A DNA stretch of 64,000 nt from Megaleporinus macrocephalus (lineage: Eukaryota; Chordata; Actinopteri; Characiformes; Anostomidae). Positions 48,611 through 60,916 of the stretch are shown piece by piece (the first letter of the stretch is position 1; each line of letters opens with the position of its first letter). The notes under the pieces were generated by a model, which worked only from the letters and a program-made list of their open reading frames with translations, did no database searches and was not told the DNA's origin. Location: NCBI GenBank assembly GCA_021613375.1, contig CM038710.1, positions 27,901,763-27,965,762 of the forward strand. The letters are read 5' to 3'. Both the position numbers and the translations under genes were made by a program.

Positions 48611-49998
48611 AGGTGTATGTACTTTTTAAGTATTTATAGAGCACATTCATTACTATTTAATGTCTGTTTTATAATCTGTTAATATGGATATGGTGAGTGG
48701 TAAAAAGTGCATGGTTTGATGGATTTTAAAATTTTCTTTAGGCAAACTCAGACAACATACAGACCAAAGTAAACGTACAACCTCAGATATAGACATAAAG
48801 GGGTTAGGAAAACAAAAATACCATGTATTACAAATGGCAGAATAAAACTGTTTTACATTTCATTTAATTAATTTAACTAAACGATCCTGGGATATATAAG
48901 ATCTTCAATCACTGATTTTATTCTAGAGTTAGATTACCATGTAAGAATTTTAAGCGTGCAGCTAATAAATATAGGAATGGGTTGTATTAAAAATGTACAA
49001 AGAAACCAGGAAAGGGTGATCAGGGGTCAGATAGATTTGCTTGCTTAAAGCAGTGTTAACACTGTAACTTGTATTCACAGAACTCAAGTAGCAAAATTGT
49101 CAACATTTCTTGGCTTCACACCCAAATATGAAGGAAGCCCCTGCCAGTTAGTATATTTGTTCTGTTCTAACAGTTAAACTACCTGCACCAGGTATGTCTT
49201 TAAAAAACATGCATGTATTTACAAAACAAAAGCATATGTACAACTGTCCAATAAGATGAAAAAGTGGCACACTACAATTCACACACGGTGACTCAATTTG
49301 CCTGCATCAGGGTGTGAACTGAATTGGACATCTCTTCAAAGGGGGGGCTGCAGATTTGTAGGCTACATGTCAGTTGTAAACACAAATCAATCAATAGTCC
49401 CCTGAAAGGGAAAAGCAGGGCTCCTGTAAGCATCTGCTGTAGCATGCTGAGGAACATCTTCTTCTTCCCTCTCAGCACACAGCAGATCAGCTGTTCCCAC
49501 CACACGCAACATGGCATGCCAGCAACTAGTCTGTCACAGTGATTACCTCACTTGTTGCTAGGCTACAACACCTAACATCACTTTTTGTGTGTCGAGTGTG
49601 GGTATCTCTGTAGATAGGGAGACAGAAGGATGCAGAGGGAAAGATAATCACCCGTGATCTATTGGTGAGGTTGAAAAAACATTTAACTGCAGAGATCGAG
49701 ACGCAGGATCTCAGCAGAACAGAAGGCCAGTCAGTAATTTCATATAGGTCCCCCTTCTGTGCCGACTTTGGAGGGCACTTACTGGACCACTCTGTATTCG
49801 CTAAGACAGGTTATCAGATTTGACTTCAGAACTGTCCGAGATTACTGAAAACCCCAGGTGATTATTACAGAGTATCGGACTCCAACAGGAGCGAGAACAA
49901 CATCAACCTATTGTTTTAGAGCAGTCATACTAATGTACTTCTGTCACAGCAATTACAGCAGCTTGTTGCTAAGCTACAGGGCCCTTCTGCCTCGTGCC

Positions 49999-50048
49999 GT
50001 GTGTGTGTGTGTGTATGTGTGTGTGTGTGTGTGTGCGTGTGCGTGTGT
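49999..50048. repeat. (GT)n microsatellite, interrupted
   Basis: GT dinucleotide run of about 50 bases with one AT and several GC interruptions. Confidence 0.9.
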
Positions 50049-51402
50049 CTTTGTAAGATTCAATGCACTCAGATTTGTATGTGTTGAGGTGAGGTGGGAG
50101 GGGAAGTACAGCTCACCAGATGCAATCAGCTACCAAGAGAAGAGAAGTGAATGATGCTTAGTTTTTTTTCTGGGGGGGGACCAGAACCTATGTCTGCATA
50201 CAAGTAATCCAGCATTACTTAAACTATTCTTCTAAGAACAAAAACATTTGTCTGACAATTCAAAACACAATGACAACTAATAGAGACCTAAACAGCCAGA
50301 ATCCTACTGAGCAAATCTGTTCATATTTGGCTAAATCCCGGGTGTAAACGCTGATGCCAAACTTGGAAAGAATCCAAACGAATGATGTGTGGTACCATTT
50401 TACTGAGACAGGGCACATAGTGTCAATAGTACGTATTTTACTTTAGAACCTTAATGTGTTGGAGTGTGTCTGTGGCAACATTCTGAACAGCTAAAAATAC
50501 AGAATTTGTGCCCATATGTTATGAGGACTTTTGACAATGGCAACTGCAATGTATACATTTCAGTGCCTCCAAAATAAATGACAGCTCACAATCAAACAGG
50601 TGTGACTACATTTTCTTACATTTAAATGATAAGCAAGATCTTACATCTACCTATCAAGACTGTAGATAAAAGGCTTCATCAGATACAAGCATGTATTTCC
50701 AAGAAAACTGATGTTCAATGTTATGTTAGATAATGCTGATTTAGGATGGCGCTCGTTATATACATTCTCAGAAATACAACAACCACAAATTGATTGAAAA
50801 AAGACATATCAATTTATATATATAATTGAGATGGGTAGAGAGACCATGATCACCTTAAGATGAGTTTAAGATGAGAACCGATCAAACTAAATAAAAAAAA
50901 CATCTATTTCTTATGTCAGAACCCTGATGCTGAGAACCTGGTATCATGGAATGGATAGGATGTGATGATACGGTGATGAAAAATTCGAAACAGAAACCCT
51001 GTGTGGTTATATTCCTTTGTTATATGTGCAGTCAAGTCTTCTGCAGATATAGCATTACTTCCAAAAATGATCAGACACATAAAGAAGTTTCTGAAGTCTT
51101 CTTGTTCAGCATTTACAGTCCACCCACCCAGCTTTCCTCAAAGTGATCATTAACGACTCCACAGATAGGCTTATGCAACACATCAAATACGTGTAAACAA
51201 AGAGATCGTACGCTTTGCTAATTACCCGCAGATGAACTGATGGCCAAATGTTTCAATACATGTCACGTTTGCGATATCTAGTGTTTACCTCCAAATTAAT
51301 TCGCCGTTTTAATAGCGAACGCTTCGGGAGCAGGCTGCTAAAATGGGAGTTGGTTGGAGGCAGAAGGCCGCGCCACAGTCAAGAACTGGATAGCAACAGC
51401 AG

Positions 51403-51580
51403 GGCGTTATTTCTTTCCCCGCCCGTTTTCCGACACACCCCACCCCCGTGCTACGATTGGCTAGAGATGGTCCGCTTCCAGCGCTAGGATTGGTTAGCAG
51501 TTCATACTCACGAGCAGTCTAGTCAATCCTAGCGCGGGAGGGCGGGGTCTGTCGGAAAACGGGTAGGGAAAAATAACGCC
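51403..51580. mobile_element. GC-rich palindromic MITE with 8-bp target duplication
   Basis: Arms run inward from GGCGTTATTTCTTTCCCC on the left and the inverse, GGCGTTATTTTTCCCTACCC, on the right. Both share CCCGTTTTCCGACA, ACCCC-CCC and GCTA-GATTG-CTAGA. AACAGCAG flanks both sides exactly (51395-51402 and 51581-51588). An 8-bp duplication points to hAT-like or P-like transposition. The arms contain GC-box-like (CCCCGCCC) and CCAAT-like motifs, and the element sits in the CpG-rich region upstream of gpr173. Confidence 0.82.
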
Positions 51581-52689
51581 AACAGCAGCGAGCACTGCTA
51601 CCCCTCTCCTTCTCTATGGGAGGAGGCGACACGGAATAAATTCACCATCCAAAAGAAGAAGAATGGTTTCAACTCTCCCACGCCGATCTCTTCGCTGCAG
51701 CTCAAAACAAAGACATAAAATAATGACAGGTTTTAAGCTTAGCCGGGTCATTTCCCCCTGTATCTTGGTCCGTGTCAGGCTATTGTGTAGCCATCAGGGT
51801 GAGCTGCGCCACACTGGCAGGTTTCAGCGTCTGCTGAAGCCCAGCTCCTTCTGCATTGCTCGCACTGTCCAACATCATCCCCATGACAAGAAAGAGGGCT
51901 GAATATGTGATCGAGAAACTAATTCATGTCTGAGAGCTGGTGACGAGACCCTCGCAGCCAATGCCAATGCGTCTAAATGCCTACGCAAAAGTGCAAATGA
52001 CCTGTATCACAGTGTCTATATGCATGAGACAGAGCAGCCAGAGTCGCACTGATAATGTTTGATGCCTTCACTCTGTCTCCTGGGCTCAGCTCAGATCTGT
52101 TTGGGCCACAGGCCTCCTTTACCCATATGCACAAAACAGCAGCCGTTTGTGCTCGCTTTGCTGTGCAGCCTGTGTCTGTGCGTGAGGGTGAAATAACAAG
52201 TGGATAAAAAAGGCCTACAGTTTCAGTCTAGCCTATAAGGTAGCCCTGCGACAAGAGAGAGGAGGGACGAGAGACAAGGATACTCTGCCTTTCACAGAAG
52301 GGTTAAGATTGTTTCCCAAGCCTGGGATAAATCAGGCTTCTGCTTAAAATGCCCTCCCTGTATTAAAATGAGCCCGACGCAGTGAATGTATGTGATGGTT
52401 ATAATGAACGTGACGGGTATCTTACCTGGAATCCTTAAGCCTGTATCCGAGACAATGGCTTTGGCTTCGGCTGTAGGCCTGAACGGGAGCTTGTTGCAGT
52501 TAGCAAGACACGAAAACACAGAAAAGGGGGGGAAATGTATCTTTTGGCGCCGACACACCTCACACAGTGGATCCAACATGAATCCAACCTGTAATCCAAG
52601 ATTGATTTCCCGTCCTTTGCCAAGTAACAGAGAGCAGTGGGATAAGATGGATAAATAAATAAAAAAAATAATTAATTAATGCACAGGAT

Positions 52690-53560
52690 GGTTACGTCTG
52701 TGGAGAAAACAATATAACGCGAAGCCCGCTTCATGATTAAAGTCCGTGTGAAGCAATTCAGTCAGCTTACGTGCACACGGGTTTCAGAAAGCGACAAATA
52801 TCGTTTCCTCTTTTTTCGTGTGCATGTCATGTCTCCGGGTTTTCCATAAAGCCAGCGCGAGCCTCGAACAGCAGCTATATTCCCCTCCACAACCGCGGCA
52901 CAATGAAATAAATAAATGGAGCCTTGCCAGAACGGTGCACGGTGCTGCTGGCTGTTTATGGGAGAGCCTCGATCATTAATCCAGTCATAGAGGCTCGGTG
53001 TGGCGGTCAGGTGCGCAGGACTGCGTTCGGAAATAAGAGACTGGATCTGGCTAACGGGGGGCTGTGCGGCGCAGGGCTGCTGCTGCTGCTCCTTCTGCTC
53101 CTCTCAGCCTTTCGTCTTCGTCTCGCTGGAATCTCGGCCGCTGTAGCTACGCACGTTTCCCCCATTGGACCTTTCGGCCCATCTTGTGCCGAACTTAATC
53201 CGTTTGATGGGATCAAGCATCAGCCCTGCGCGTGTCTTCGCCGCTCAGGCGCGTCCTCTGGCACGGTGCGCTCATCCTACGGGCGCCCTATATACCGAAC
53301 CACACGCGCCTGTTTGGGTGGAGGACTCGCAGAGACGATCCAGCGCTCCTCCTCATGGCCGTCCGCGGCGATCACGACATGCGGGATGGAGCCGGATGGA
53401 GAAGGAAAACGTAAAAGGGGGAGAAACGAAACGGCTGTTTTTGCGCGGTGAGCGGGGGAGAGTGTGTGCTCGCCCAGCCTCCGGCGCTCGGCTGCTTTCG
53501 GAAACACTCGGCTCCGCTCGACTCGGCTGATGCGAACTTCCAGCTGGCCCACATTCCCCT
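52690..53560 (-). promoter_or_regulatory. gpr173: CpG-rich region, probable gpr173 promoter
   Basis: CpG dinucleotides are dense here, while most of the window is AT-rich and CpG-poor. A CTG/CTC-rich run lies at 53079-53107. It lies 6-7 kb upstream of the gpr173 coding exon, and no other gene start is visible, so assignment to gpr173 is inference. It could instead be an enhancer or the promoter of an unrecognised noncoding RNA. Open frames across it are a result of high GC content. Confidence 0.5.
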
Positions 53561-53625
53561 TCTTGTGAATGAGGAATGAGCTGAGTGTGCCTCACCGCTT
53601 TTCCAAGGTGTTTAATACACAGACC

Positions 53626-53657
<32 letters not shown>
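53626..53657. repeat. (GATA)n microsatellite
   Basis: About eight tandem GATA units, followed by a diverged AGATAGATTGAAAGA tail. Confidence 0.95.
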
Positions 53658-53659
53658 AA

Positions 53660-56600
53660 CAGATAGATTGAAAGACACACTTCTCTTATTAGTGAGTAGA
53701 ATCACGTGAAATGATGCACACATACATGAAAAACCCACCTAAACAGGTATATACCGCAGCCTTTAAAAAGTATTTGGAAATTTGTATCATACTCAAATAT
53801 GAATTAAGCTCTTTGTCAGTAGATACCAACATTTTTTAAGTGGCTGCTGCATTTTGGAGTTTGAGTGTTTTCTTTGTAGACTTCTACACGCTTGCATCCC
53901 AAAAGCACAAGTACACTTTTGATCCTATCAATAGCCCTTATTTACCCAACTTCTCAGAGTCTAAATACAGATCTGGGATCATTTTATGCATTTTATAATA
54001 CTCTGTGTAGGTTAAATAGACTAATGAGACTAAAGATTAGATTATATTTTTACTCTGGCATGCTTCATAAATATGGGTCAGTGAACACAAGTTTATCAAC
54101 AACATCTTAAGAAAAACAGCCACAGTGTTTTTCCCAGTGTTTCTCCACCTTGAGATGGTAATGTTGTGCTAAAATTATTTTTCTCTGGAAGAAATATTAT
54201 TTAAAACAGTTTATGAAAATAAACCTAAATAACTTTATTTACGTTTTCTAATAGTTAAAGGGTTAATACTATTGGGGGCCACCGTATACTGAAATATTAC
54301 AGCGACACAATTATTGCCAAAACTGAAAGACAATAAAACAATATTTTAATTTTGTGGAAATGATGTAGACGCTTGCTTCAAAGAAATCCAGTGCATCACT
54401 TTTTTGAGTGCATACAAATACACCAAAGCCCAAAGATACTGGATAAACATTACCTTTACAGGTCCACACATGATGTTTACCAGTGGTTAAATGTGTCCAA
54501 AGTCCAAAGAAATTTGAGGGGCACTTTGTAAGTAGTATTCCTTAAACACATATACTTCTTTAAGTAAGAATGAGAAGTGACACATAAGAAGTAACATATA
54601 CAGGGATAGAAATTGAAGTCAGATAGTTGGACTGACCTTCAGGTAATGCTTTGAATTAACTTGATTTATACGTACAATGGTCACACAAAAATCATCTTGT
54701 TCCCAAAAGGTATGGCTGTAATGTATGTACATAGTTTTAACTCACTGGCTTATGTTTTTTTCACTGCAGTTAGAGACCACCGTCAACATCAATATAGCTA
54801 ATATAGAATATGTATGTATATATTTCACTACTTCTGCACTCACTCTGGGGTGAACTGAAAAAGCTTTATGGTCACATTTGGCTACAATAAATAAACATCA
54901 CAAGTTATATATAACAAAATTTGATAATAGACAGTCATTTTTCCATCTGTTTACCTGTCTTGTATTAAAAACCTGACTGGAGGCCATTGTGCAGTCGCAG
55001 GTCTACCTATTGCTGATTGCAATCCACCTGGAAATCTGTTAGCCCTGCTTTTGTTAGATTCTTGTCCTTAAACTCTTCATGGTGCATGTTTGATTGAAAC
55101 GAAGAGACTGGCCTGCCAGCTCACCTGGTGGGCCCTTGGTGCAGGAGCATTTAGACTGTCTGTAAGTTGCTGGTAAAAAGGTGTTTTGTCTCTGCGTGAC
55201 ACGACGCTCTGCCGCGTGCCCTTATGCCTGCATGAACAGCTGTTCGAACCGCTGGAAGCCCAGAGAACAGATGGCCTCACCTGACAAAAGGAAAAAGAGC
55301 CGAGGACACACAAGCACACATTGGAAATGATTAAAACTGAGGATGCAGTGGTCAGTCTCTCAGACAGAGTTCAGTGTAGGACTAAATATTTAAGTATTCC
55401 CAGTTGGATAAAGATTTCATGCTCATGCTAATTGTTTTTGTGCTCATGAACTGAAACGGACTGATAATAATTTTATAAACCAAAATCATAGAAGTAGTTT
55501 AGTGGTGCGTGTCTAGAACCAGTCCACTGAATGAGCCTTGTAATGTTATGAAATGCGGTATAATAATGAGTAATACATTTGAACTAACATCCTTGATCAC
55601 AATATGAAGAATATTCATCCCTATGTGGTTAATTATAGTTATTTTGTTCCATATTTAGGCATCCTAGTGTCTTGGAAAGTCAACAGTGCCTTACAAAATC
55701 TGCAGACCTACTTTGAAATGGAAGACATGTCACATTTGCTCCCCACATAAGGTCAGTTTGTATCTGTGCTCTCCGTGCGGTAGCGCCTCTTAGTGGGAAG
55801 AAGTTCACAGTTATGATTAATCTTCTCTTCCTTTTTTTTTTTTTTGCTGGTGCTTGTTACAAAGTAAAGACACTAATATGATACAAGGCTTTATTACCTG
55901 TGCTTTGTAACATGGTCCCCTCGCAGAACCTCAATACAAACTTTTATCATATTGTAGTTTCAGCATAAGAGGCTTTAATTATTATTAAATGCCAACAGAC
56001 CACACTGCTGTACCAATTTGTATACTGCGCCGCCTCTGTGTCACTAACTGTGTCTGTGTGTCAAAAATGAAGCTCCGGCTCGTTTTGCATGGGCTGTTTA
56101 TGCATGTCAGCATTTGCTTTGCTGTCTCTTCAAAATAAGGACACATTCATGTGCATAACAGGTTGGATAGTTTATGATTCATCAGAGTGAAAACTAAATT
56201 CTGCTCCTACGAAACTGTTTGTCTTAGCACATTTGTCAGCAATTGGCACACAATCAGCGATGTTTATCATGTTTTTCGGAGAAATCAGAATGCTAGAATG
56301 AATTTACAGGCTATGCGGTGTTAGTTGACATTTGCCAACCACAAAAATAAGAAATCTGAACAAAACAGGCTGTCGACGTGAAAATGCACGTCATCATTTT
56401 GCCCCGTGAGGACAGTCCCATGATTTGAGTTGCCTTTCCCTTGCGGTTTATTACCGTCTACATGTGAATAAACCACCAAAAACCATTTGAATGTTATTGA
56501 TATTACAGAGGCACTGCTGCTGATAAGTAAATACATCAATCTGTTACATAGGAATATTAATTAGTGGCTTCATTGATAGAGGTGATGACAACTGCAGCAG

Positions 56601-57925
56601 TACATTAACAGCAAGTGACACTGTTTCATGAGCACGAACACACGGCAAGCCTGAACAAAGTGAAAAAAGTTTGACCTAAGCTCCGATTCACACACTCACA
56701 CACAGGAGAACATGTGCACCTGGTCGAACATTCACATAGAATAGTGGGTCATTTAGTTTCAGTGACAAAGCCGCCGACATACACAGCTCGTATCTGCACC
56801 CAGCTGAATCTCATACGTGCTACACACCTACAAAGAGAAATACTGAGTCAGAGCAACATGATTCAAATTTAGATGAATCATTACAACAAAAGAGCAGGAA
56901 TTTTCACATAGTAAAGTAGGAGTAAATATCATGGCAATGAACTGAAATTTGTTGCCTCTGTAATTACTGACACTTTTGCTAAAGATACTCAACAAGGGTG
57001 TAAAAAGAGTCCATTGTTGTTTATCAGCAAGAGATTTTGAATGGAGGAAAAGCATTTGATCCTTTTATTTGTGTTTCCTGTATTATCTAGTTTTATAGTG
57101 CTTTAAAGAAACTGAGTACTACAAGCAGGGGCACCAATAATTGTTTCTGTCTTATATTTTCATATCAATGAACAACCTCATTTTCATTGGAAGACATTTT
57201 TATTTAAACCACAGATGCCTATGTATACATATCACATATAACATAATGTATATATCACATTTTTTATTTATGTTATAGAACTGGCTGTACTATAGCTTGT
57301 GGAATTGTATGGGGGATCACAGAACAACACATTACACCAGTACCAGTTCACCAGACTTATGCAGCTAATACAAGGTACATTCTTAATTCATCATGCTAGA
57401 AGTACACATGCAAGCGAATGAATAAAGTTCCATTAGTGCACAGTGGGATTAGTAATATGCTATTGCATTTACTTTTAGCGTTTCCTATCATTTCCAGGAG
57501 TGACTCAAAGAGAAGAAAGAACAAAAATAACTTGCAATGTAATCTAGAAGATAACTTCATGACCTGGTGGCATGTTTTGTTAACTTTCAGAATACCCAGT
57601 AAATTGATAGACTTCTTAGTAAGCTCTCTTGTATTTTTTAATAAAAAAAAGGCTATGAATATTTTTTAATGGAGTGATTGAAGCACAGGTTATCTGCCCC
57701 AACAGGGGTTTGATTAAATTCATTTATTTAAAGTGCCCCATAGATTTTTATATAGGCTAAAAATATCCTTCTGGCATAGTAAGCAGTACATGGCAGATTG
57801 CTCTCACTGTTCTCATGTGACTAATTTCTTCACAGTGTTGATTTGGCTGTGCTAAGTAGATTTAGCTGTTTTCAGAGGTGAAGGATTAATTGTTTTGCAT
57901 TCAGAGCAATTTCATTAATTTGTAC
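53660..57925. other. Intergenic between gpr173 upstream region and foxp3
   Basis: No gene recognised on either strand. Several AT-rich and moderately unique stretches; a T-run at 55833-55847. Confidence 0.45.
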
Positions 57926-57933
57926 ACTATATC

Positions 57934-58036
57934 ATTTGCATCTGAGCATTAAGTCTCTCTGCACGAACGTTTCTCGCTGCAAAACATGCAAATTTCCTTT
58001 CTGATGACATATAACATTTTCAGAGTATAAATAAAG
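57934..58036 (+). promoter_or_regulatory. foxp3: foxp3 promoter: octamer pair and TATA box
   Basis: ATTTGCAT at 57934-57941 and its inverse ATGCAAAT at 57986-57993 are perfect Oct-factor octamers 44 bases apart. TATAAATA follows at 58026-58033, about 30 bases before the likely start of exon 1. The arrangement of octamers upstream of a TATA box resembles lymphoid promoters. Function is inferred from motif and position only. Confidence 0.6.
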
Positions 58037-58056
58037 GTTGGACATTGAGCACATGC

Positions 58057-58091
58057 AGCGTAATTCTCCGAAAGGGAAGCGACAACTTCAG
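58057..58091 (+). other. foxp3: Probable noncoding exon 1 of foxp3
   Basis: The interval from about 30 bases after the TATA box to ACTTCAG|GTGAGT (donor after 58091). It would splice over about 2.8 kb to the acceptor TTTCAG ending at 60902, 14 bases before the start codon. Mammalian FOXP3 also has a distant noncoding first exon. The start base is approximate. A further noncoding exon in between (for example one ending before GTAATT near 58987) cannot be excluded. Confidence 0.55.
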
Positions 58092-59342
58092 GTGAGTCTT
58101 AGTGTGAAAAAGGTACATTGTATTCAGAGGTGTGGGATCAGTCTGTCTGCATGCAAAGTAGCAAAGTAATTAAAATAATGTATTTTATTTTAAACTAATA
58201 CAGAAATTATGACATATTATGAATATTCATAAATGATTATATTGTGAATAATATCTGTTTAATATCTAATTATTGGAACTATTTTAAAATGTGTTTTAAA
58301 TCAGTAATCTAGTCTATACAGAAATGTACACATAGTTTATTTATATTTTTATATTAATCTAAATGTGAGTGAAGGCTTGACTCCTCAGTAAAGGATATGA
58401 GTGATAAGAAAATAAAAGTTTTGAATATCATTCTGACTTGCTAATATTGCTGTATTTAAGTAAGATCTACACACATATTCATACAATAAGTACATTTACA
58501 TGACTTGTGATGATCTCAAGTATAACTAATTTAAGTTAAGACCAGTTTTGCTTGTTTATGTTTTTGCACAGGATGAAGAAATAATGTATCAGTTGTCATT
58601 AAATGGTATTTTGACTAATAGACTAATGTTCTTTTTCATCCAGGAGTATCTAATGTAGATTACAGAAGTCAGTTTTTTTTTCTTTCGTAACCACACAAAG
58701 TACTCTTGTAACTCGTACCTTCAGAACACCTAAGAACGCCACAGGTACACAAGACTTTGACGTAGAAATCCTTTCAAGTGCTTAAGTTGTCCTACTCAGT
58801 CACCATAGAGGATCAGGACTTTTATGCAGACTATTGTTTACGGCCTTCACCATGAAATTTCAACAGCTTGGCTGACAAAAATAAGATTTTGCCAAATTTT
58901 TCTTCTTTCTTGTCAACAAGAGCAACACAGGAAGAGAAGTGGAGGCACAAAAAGGTGCAAATCGAGGGTTGCGTGCTTTTGAGCAGGTAATTGTTTTTCC
59001 ACTCAGTCGTTGTAGAGCGAGAACCAAAAATACAATAAATAATTAAACTTAGACTATCTGTGTTTTGACTAGTGGTCTGGAGGAGTGTGGTTTTTATGTT
59101 TATTTGTTGCTTTTCCTGGACATTTCATTTCATTTCAGGTTAGTTTAATGGAGTGAAAATGTACATGCCTTTCTTTTTTGGGCGCTTTTTACTCATCAAA
59201 ACAAAAATATCACAGCATGCTTTTTATATACATTTGTAGATTGTGTATTATAGGATCTCGTTTCCATTGTGGGCTACAGTTTTGTATTGAAAAGATTGCT
59301 TCATTAGTTTGAAAAGTCAAGTGTCTTCAAAAAAACATTTTG

Positions 59343-59344
<2 letters not shown>

Positions 59345-59398
<54 letters not shown>
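59345..59398. repeat. (AT)n microsatellite in foxp3 intron 1
   Basis: 54 bases of alternating A and T, with further interrupted TA runs to 59415. Confidence 0.95.
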
Positions 59399-59401
<3 letters not shown>

Positions 59402-60916
59402 TATATATATACATATTACTCATACTATGCTCATACTATGATGTAGCATACTACATACTATTTTCATTGTCTGAAATTCAACTTTAAAAAGACAGATATA
59501 GGCTTATACAGTAAGTATATGCTGTAATACATAATATTAGGATATGCAATAAAGATGTTATACTATGCGCAATATGGATTCTAAAAATTTAGATGTTGGT
59601 AAAAACACGTGTAGGAGGACTAAACTAAAAGGTGTATGTAGTCGCAAAACAGTTCTCTTGTGTTATATCACAGATTACAATCGTACATGTTGTTATGTCT
59701 TGGCACGCATCATCCTAAAAATACTTTTGTTCACGTTTTCTCTGTGTAAACAAAATGTGGTAGACTGAGTGGTTGGTAGAAACTGATTCCAGAATAGACT
59801 TTTACCAGTTTCAGACCAGAAAGACTGTTGAATGACTTTGTGGGAGAGTTGTGTGTAATAATGAAACGTTCCATGGTATGAAGAAAAAAAAGAAGATTTA
59901 GAGATTTTTTGGCAATGAGTAATTTTCCATCACCAGGAAGGTCATGTCCAAAAAACGCCTTAGAGTGCTTTGTTTATATACAAGCTGCTGTCACTAAGCA
60001 GAACAATAGCTGGCGGGTGTTTTGATCATGAGTAACTCAATAATCACTTTAGTGGAAGGGTTCTACTACAGAGTGTTAATATGGATGCAGCTGCCATTGG
60101 ATAATGCAGTTTGCTTATGCTTTACCAATTTTCATGTGATTTATTTTTGTTTTGCATAGTTTTATGATTTAAAAACTTTTTTTTTTTTACTTTTCGAGGC
60201 CGTCAAGCATGTTATGCAGTGTTTAACATTCAGCTGTTTATTTTTATCTCATGGTCTCAGCTCAAGTGTTTTTTGGTACACACTGATAATATCAGAAACC
60301 ACAAAGATTGAGAACTTTCTCTTTCTGTGTGTACCTTTATCCCATTTCCCCTTCCTGGCTTGCTTATCTTGTGCATGATTTTTTGCAAAATGCAAAGTGA
60401 GTGTACGTGCATTTGTGTGTGTTAGTGTGTGTTTGTGTGCGGTGTGTTTGTGTGGTTTCCTGAGAGGTGGGAGAGGTTGATGCGCTTTTGAAATAGAAGT
60501 GCATTTGCTTGTTTGCTAAATTGAGGGTGAATGGATGTGTGAAAAGACCTCCAGCTTGAATCCCTGTCTTTGGTATGATCTGGCTTCCCCGTGAGAGTGT
60601 GTCTTCTGTTTCTACAGCTTCACCTTCTCGTGCAAACTGTACTCATCCACTGTAGCAGTCATCCTACTTTCATTTATTTCCTTTCCCACCCTCATAACGT
60701 TAATGAAGGGGAAAAACCTTATTGTGTTAAGAGAAAAGCATTTACATTTCTGCCCCGGCCGTCTTTTGATGGGTTCTGATTGGCTTTTCTGCAGGTATTG
60801 TGTAACCAAGAAGCCAAAAGTAAAACATAATTAAGAAGTAGTTGTAAGTGTAGTAAGATTTGTAAGTTTAGTGCCTGACATCCTGTTCGTCTTCTATTTC
60901 AGTGTCAACTGAAGTA

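Larger units (their letters stand above)
46940..51390. other. gpr173 upstream intron or intergenic, no gene recognised
   Basis: No supported exon. It holds a family TIR element at 48455-48610 and a GT repeat at 49999-50048. Confidence 0.4.

Noticed and set aside
52924..53595. Several overlapping open frames on both strands
   Set aside because: High GC content depletes stops; translations are low-complexity Ser/Arg/Pro-rich without domains. Treated as a CpG-rich regulatory region.
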